Shown here piece after piece: positions 6,053 to 9,455 of a DNA stretch of 9,455 bases. Position 1 is the first letter of the stretch, and every line of letters begins with the position of its first letter. The stretch comes from Bacteroidota bacterium (lineage in GTDB: Bacteria > Bacteroidota > Bacteroidia > Chitinophagales > Chitinophagaceae), in contig JAEWBD010000084.1 of NCBI GenBank assembly GCA_023391315.1, positions 1-9,455 of the forward strand, read 5' to 3'. The notes beneath the pieces were generated by a model. That model worked only from the letters and a program-made list of their open reading frames with translations. It searched no databases and was not told the DNA's origin. The translations under genes and the position numbers were made by a program.

Positions 6053-6823
6053 ATGGCAGCATCCACTATAAAAGAAATAATAGAGCAGCTTAATGAAATT
6101 GTTGATCATTCCATTGCCACCGGTAGCAGGATGGGCTATTTTGCTGTATTGTATAGATGTGTAACAGAATCTGTTGCACAAAAAATTAATGAGGGATATT
6201 TTGATGATGGCCCGCGCATGGAAAAGCTGGATGTGTTATTTGCCAATCGATACCTTGATGCCTATAATACTTATGCCGCCGGAAATGCTTGCACTACTTC
6301 GTGGCAGCTTGCTTTTGACGCAACCAAACAATGGAAACCGATGGTAATGCATCATTTATTGCTCGGCATGAATGCACATATCAGCCTTGACCTTGGCATT
6401 GCAACGGCTACCATTTCGCCCGGTGATAAAATCAATGATATTCATAATGACTTCCTGAAGATAAATGCGTTGCTCATTGCCATGATAAATGATGTAAAAC
6501 TTAAGCTGTTTTCCATGTGGCCACTCAGTAAATTAATTGCGAAATTGAATACCGGCGATCTTGAAAATTCTATGGCGGGCTTTTCCATGATCGTTGCGAG
6601 GGAAGCGGCCTGGCAGGTTGCATTGACATATGCACCATTACTTACGGAAAATGCGCAGCAGGCCTATATAACCGGGCGTGATAAAAAGGTAAATGCTTTT
6701 GGCAACCGCATTTTAAATCCCGGCGCATGGTCTTCCACTGTTATGTATGCATTGCGGTTATTTGAAACGGGAACAACAGCTTCTAAAATTAACAAGCTGA
6801 ATAAAGAAGTAACAACGGCATAA
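6053..6823 (+). CDS. DUF5995 family protein of unknown function
   Basis: A 256-residue protein with no signal peptide and no clear membrane segment, probably cytoplasmic and mostly alpha-helical. It is recognised as DUF5995 by the LDVLFANRYLDAY block (residues 59-71) and the HHLLLGMNAHISLDLGIA block (100-117). Polar residues cluster on predicted helices: His100, His101, Asn107, His109, Asp113, Asp129, His131, Asp133, and Arg183/Glu184 in AREAAW. Such a set could bind a metal, but this is inference. No catalysed reaction is known to me for the family. It is transcribed away from the BlaI operon and converges with the DNA glycosylase gene, one base apart. No strong promoter box is seen in the 138-bp upstream spacer; the nearest candidate, TAGTTTTA at 6014-6021, lacks the final G. 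Confidence 0.8.
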   Translation: MAASTIKEIIEQLNEIVDHSIATGSRMGYFAVLYRCVTESVAQKINEGYFDDGPRMEKLDVLFANRYLDAYNTYAAGNACTTSWQLAFDATKQWKPMVMHHLLLGMNAHISLDLGIATATISPGDKINDIHNDFLKINALLIAMINDVKLKLFSMWPLSKLIAKLNTGDLENSMAGFSMIVAREAAWQVALTYAPLLTENAQQAYITGRDKKVNAFGNRILNPGAWSSTVMYALRLFETGTTASKINKLNKEVTTA

Positions 6824-6824
6824 T

Positions 6825-7463
6825 TTATCCCAACACTTTAATGTTTTTCCGTTTAATATAATCATGCCACAGCAGCATGGAGGCAACCGTTCTGTAGGGC
6901 CGCCAGCTTTCCGCAATGGCCAGCATTTCTTCCCTGGTAATGGCGGCATGCAATTGTTTTATATGCTTTAAGCTGTTTACCAAAGCAATATCGCCTAAAG
7001 GAAAAAGATCGGCGCGTTGCAAAGCATGCATGAGGTAAACATCCACCGTCCAGTCGCCAATACCTTTTATTTGTTTTAAGGTTGTGCGAATGTCATCATC
7101 TGTTGCAAGGTTTATTTTTTTAAGATTGATCTTTTTTGAAATAACCGCCTCTGCCAAAGCCCGCACATATATTATTTTTTGCCGGCTGAAATAACAGGTT
7201 TTCAAATCTTCATCAGATAATGCCATTATTTTCTTGGGTGTTACAAAACCAATCTTAGCTTTTAGTTTGCTGAAAGCCGCATAGGCCGAAGCCAGCGAAA
7301 CCTGCTGTTCAAGAATGGTAAGCACCAGCGACTGAAATATAGCAGGTCTTGTCCACATGGGCGGCAACCCCCATCTTTCTACAATACCTTTCAGGTCGGC
7401 ATCTTTTGCAGCCAGTGCATGGCATATTGAATGAAAATCTTCTTTATTATATGTGTGAAGCAT
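6825..7463 (-). CDS. AlkA-like DNA-3-methyladenine glycosylase (HhH-GPD)
   Basis: A 212-residue enzyme of the helix-hairpin-helix GPD superfamily that removes alkylated bases such as 3-methyladenine from DNA, starting base-excision repair in the cytoplasm. Visible motifs are LEQQVSLASA (51-60), the hairpin QIKGIGDWTVDVYLMHAL (131-148), and the catalytic aspartate Asp158 in GDIALVNSL. WRPYRTVASMLLW (187-199) is typical of the AlkA branch. There is no Cys cluster for an iron-sulphur site as in endonuclease III or MutY, which supports AlkA-like rather than Nth-like. It lacks the N-terminal domain of E. coli AlkA (282 residues), so it resembles the shorter MAG1/AlkA2-type enzymes. The stop codon lies one base from that of the convergent DUF5995 gene, leaving no room for a terminator. 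It has its own promoter at 7489. Confidence 0.9.
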   Translation of the reverse strand: MLHTYNKEDFHSICHALAAKDADLKGIVERWGLPPMWTRPAIFQSLVLTILEQQVSLASAYAAFSKLKAKIGFVTPKKIMALSDEDLKTCYFSRQKIIYVRALAEAVISKKINLKKINLATDDDIRTTLKQIKGIGDWTVDVYLMHALQRADLFPLGDIALVNSLKHIKQLHAAITREEMLAIAESWRPYRTVASMLLWHDYIKRKNIKVLG

Positions 7464-7488
7464 GAAAGGTGGATGTTTAAAACGGCAG

Positions 7489-7496
7489 CAAAAATA
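7489..7496 (-). promoter_or_regulatory. -7 box of the DNA glycosylase gene
   Basis: On the minus strand this reads TATTTTTG followed by C, an exact match to TAnnTTTG. It lies 25 bp upstream of the ATG, so transcription from about 7482 would give a short leader near 19 nt. No good -33 TTTG is seen at normal spacing. Confidence 0.6.
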
Positions 7497-7584
7497 GCTT
7501 AACCTTCATCATTCATTTTCTCAATAAAATCATAATCCGGCGCCAGGCAATCAGTACAGCAGCGTTATTATCACACCAGCACAT

Positions 7585-7592
7585 TACTTTTG
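7585..7592 (+). promoter_or_regulatory. icd: -7 box abutting the isocitrate dehydrogenase start
   Basis: TACTTTTG, followed by C, matches TAnnTTTG exactly. Only 4 bp separate it from the ATG at 7597, so the predicted transcription start falls on or next to the start codon and the mRNA would be leaderless or nearly so. No -33 TTTG is seen at normal spacing. Confidence 0.55.
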
Positions 7593-7596
7593 CTTT

Positions 7597-9051
7597 ATGC
7601 GAAGAATAGCAGTTGCAAAAGGCGATGGCATCGGCCCGGAAATAATGGATGCTACATTAAAAATATTTTACGAGGCAAAGGTTCCGCTTGAATATGTAAC
7701 CGTTGATATGGGCAAATGGGTATTTGATAAAGGTTTTAATACCGGTATGACGCCCGAAGCCAGACAAACCATAGAAACGCTTGGCATTTTATTCAAAGGC
7801 CCGATGGAAACGCCGAAAGGAAAGGGCGTAAAAAGCATCAACGTTACAGCGCGTAAAACCTGGAACACATATGCCAATACAAGAACTTTTCAAACCCTGC
7901 ATGGCGTTGACACGGTTTTCAGTAAAGCGGGTATCCCGATTGATATAACCGTTGTGCGGGAAAATATTGAAGACACGTACGGCGGTATTGAACACATGAT
8001 CACCAACGATGTAGCCATCAGCCGCAGAATCATTACGCGCCCGGGCAGCATGCAGGTTATTAAATATGCTTTTGAAATGGCGCGCAAGAAAAAAGCACGC
8101 CGCATAACCTGTGCTCATAAGGCCAATATCATGAAGATAACCGATGGTTTATTTCTTGAAGTTTTCCAGGAAGTAGCCAAAGATTATCCTGATCTTAAAG
8201 CCGATGATGTAATAGTGGATGACCTTTGCATGAAGCTGGTTACAAAACCTGATACGTTTGATGTAATTGTGCTTACCAATTTACAGGGCGATATAGTAAG
8301 CGATCTCTGCGCCGGGTTAATTGGCGGTTTAGGTTTTGCACCGTCGGCCAATATAGGCGATCATATCTGCATATTTGAAGCCGTGCATGGCACAGCGCCG
8401 GATATTGCCGGAAAGAATATTGCCAACCCCACAGCATTATTGTTAAGCGGTATCGGCATGCTGCGCCATCTTGGTTTAATGCAAAGCGCCACCATGATTG
8501 AAAATGCCTTGCTTTATACCCTGGAACAGGGCGTTCATACCGGCGACTTTGGTAATAAATCAATTCCTTCAGTAAATACAACACAATTTGCAGAAGCCAT
8601 TATCAGCAATTTTGGCAAGCAGCCGGAACAGGGCGCCAAACCGCTGTTAAAAGATGCGCCGGTTACAGCAACCATGTTTAAGCTGAATGAAAATGTGATG
8701 CTTGAATCGGCCAATGCGCCTGCGGAAAATATTATTGGTGTTGACTTTTTCATTGAAAGCGATGAACAACCTGTTTTTATTGCAAATAAATGTCTTCGCC
8801 ACGGCGGCGTAAAATTCAAACTTATCAATATCAGTAACCGAGGCACGCAGGTTTGGCCAACAGGATCGGTTTATACCAATCTTGTAAACCAATACAATGT
8901 GCGCTTTGAAAGTATTGATGATACACTGTTAAAGCAGCAGGATATATTGGGTTTATACGTAAGCCTCAGCGGTGATTTTAAAATATGTTCATCAGAATTA
9001 TTATTGATGCTGGGTGACAAACGGGCTTATAGTTTGGCGCAGGGACAGTAG
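7597..9051 (+). CDS. icd: Isocitrate dehydrogenase, Thermus/Rickettsia type, predicted NAD+-preferring
   Basis: A 484-residue TCA-cycle enzyme converting isocitrate to 2-oxoglutarate and CO2. Residues 1-340 are the isocitrate/isopropylmalate dehydrogenase fold; 345-484 are the extra C-terminal domain of the long Thermus/Rickettsia subfamily. Substrate residues, matched by eye to E. coli IDH, are Ser80, Asn82, Arg86, Arg96, Arg121, Tyr128 and Lys175; metal ligands are Asp232 and Asp236 with an Asp at 208/209 from the partner subunit. The cofactor loop reads HGTAPDIAG: Asp269 and Ile270 replace E. coli Lys344 and Tyr345, and Gly316 and Asn320 replace Tyr391 and Arg395, removing all four contacts to the 2'-phosphate of NADP+. 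NAD+ preference is therefore inferred, although this subfamily is often labelled NADP-dependent. The start is fixed by the N-terminal KGDGIGPEI motif. Confidence 0.95.
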   Translation: MRRIAVAKGDGIGPEIMDATLKIFYEAKVPLEYVTVDMGKWVFDKGFNTGMTPEARQTIETLGILFKGPMETPKGKGVKSINVTARKTWNTYANTRTFQTLHGVDTVFSKAGIPIDITVVRENIEDTYGGIEHMITNDVAISRRIITRPGSMQVIKYAFEMARKKKARRITCAHKANIMKITDGLFLEVFQEVAKDYPDLKADDVIVDDLCMKLVTKPDTFDVIVLTNLQGDIVSDLCAGLIGGLGFAPSANIGDHICIFEAVHGTAPDIAGKNIANPTALLLSGIGMLRHLGLMQSATMIENALLYTLEQGVHTGDFGNKSIPSVNTTQFAEAIISNFGKQPEQGAKPLLKDAPVTATMFKLNENVMLESANAPAENIIGVDFFIESDEQPVFIANKCLRHGGVKFKLINISNRGTQVWPTGSVYTNLVNQYNVRFESIDDTLLKQQDILGLYVSLSGDFKICSSELLLMLGDKRAYSLAQGQ

Positions 9052-9055
9052 AAAA

Positions 9056-9083
9056 GTCAACAGCTAACAGTTTACCGTCAACA
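9056..9083. repeat. Degenerate heptamer tandem repeat
   Basis: Four consecutive 7-bp units related to GTTAACA lie directly after the isocitrate dehydrogenase stop: GTCAACA, GCTAACA, GTTTACC and GTCAACA. The first and fourth are identical, so GTCAACAGC recurs exactly 21 bp apart (9056-9064 and 9077-9085). It forms no obvious hairpin, and no other terminator for the dehydrogenase gene is visible in the 177-bp spacer to hemE. Confidence 0.45.
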
Positions 9084-9228
9084 GCCGTGCATATTTTTTG
9101 TAGCAATGCCTGTGAATTCTGCCCGCTTGTATTGTAGTATTCCATGACAACAATATGAAGCAATGCCGCAGAGAACAAAGCAGGGATATCAAATAAATGA
9201 ATTAGCAGAATAGATTTATTCAAATATT

Positions 9229-9455
9229 ATGAGTGGTTTAAAAAACGATCTATTATTAAAAGCATTAAAAAAAGAACCTGTTTCCCGCCCACCCGTATGG
9301 ATGATGCGGCAGGCTGGCCGTTACCTTCCTGATTATATAAAACTTCGTAACAAATACGATTTCTTTACGCGGGTGCAAACACCGGAACTGGCGGCAGCAA
9401 TAACGTTACAACCCGTTCACCAGGTTGGTGTTGATGCTGCCATCATCTTTTCAGA
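9229..9455 (+). CDS. hemE: Uroporphyrinogen decarboxylase, N-terminal part
   Basis: The first 75 codons are present; the gene runs off the right edge (full proteins are about 340-360 residues). HemE removes the four acetate carboxyl groups of uroporphyrinogen III to give coproporphyrinogen III in haem synthesis, in the cytoplasm. The family signature RPPVWMMRQAGRYLPDY is at residues 20-36, with substrate-binding Arg27 and Arg31. The second block, TPELAAAITLQPV and VDAAIIFS, follows at about 51-75. The catalytic Asp normally follows FS; only its first two bases (GA) are in the window. The start is the ATG at 9229, close to the conserved block as in known HemE. A possible weak -7 box (TAGATTTA, 9211-9218) lies just upstream. 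Identification is confident despite truncation. Confidence 0.95.
   Translation, partial: MSGLKNDLLLKALKKEPVSRPPVWMMRQAGRYLPDYIKLRNKYDFFTRVQTPELAAAITLQPVHQVGVDAAIIFS

Noticed and set aside
8978..9223. Minus-strand frame of 81 codons overlapping the 3' end of the isocitrate dehydrogenase gene
   Set aside because: It overlaps a certain gene antisense, has no recognisable domain and crosses the heptamer repeat; most likely chance.

Overview
The window looks like chromosome of a Bacteroidota bacterium, most likely a Chitinophagaceae-like member of the Chitinophagales. This is inferred from moderate-to-low GC, A-rich leaders without clear Shine-Dalgarno sites, several promoters of the Bacteroidota form TAnnTTTG, and the gene types. 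No mobile element, CRISPR array, tRNA or rRNA is visible. Most genes are housekeeping or envelope genes; the interest lies mainly in the regulatory DNA between them.

Layout, left to right. Positions 1-361 have no convincing gene. A YceI-family lipoprotein (416-1096, minus) ends in a strand-specific terminator. It is preceded by a TAnnTTTG box and three identical 11-bp repeats that look like an operator array. A secreted M28 zinc peptidase (1315-2607, minus) is divergent from queA (2878-3927, plus), which makes the queuosine precursor in tRNA. The queA leader is long and has inverted repeats. A strong hairpin at 3951-3986 ends both queA and the gene facing it.

That facing gene belongs to a two-gene minus-strand operon. 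It encodes a BlaI/MecI-type repressor (5534-5914) and a BlaR1-like M56 membrane metalloprotease (4011-5528), with a near-palindrome at 5940-5955 just upstream of the repressor start. Together they would form a sense, cleave and derepress circuit. The protease has no recognisable penicillin-binding sensor and no beta-lactamase gene lies nearby, so its signal and targets are open.

A DUF5995 protein (6053-6823, plus) converges with an AlkA-like DNA glycosylase (6825-7463, minus) with one base between them. The glycosylase is divergent from a Thermus/Rickettsia-type isocitrate dehydrogenase (7597-9051, plus). The cofactor residues of that enzyme point to NAD+, and its promoter box lies so close to the ATG that the mRNA may be leaderless. 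After a spacer with a degenerate heptamer repeat, the window ends inside hemE (from 9229, plus), a haem-pathway gene.

The strongest candidates for undescribed biology are the repeat array controlling the YceI gene, the BlaI/M56 pair with an unfamiliar sensor domain, and the structured queA leader. All functional statements rest on motif recognition by eye; no database search was run.
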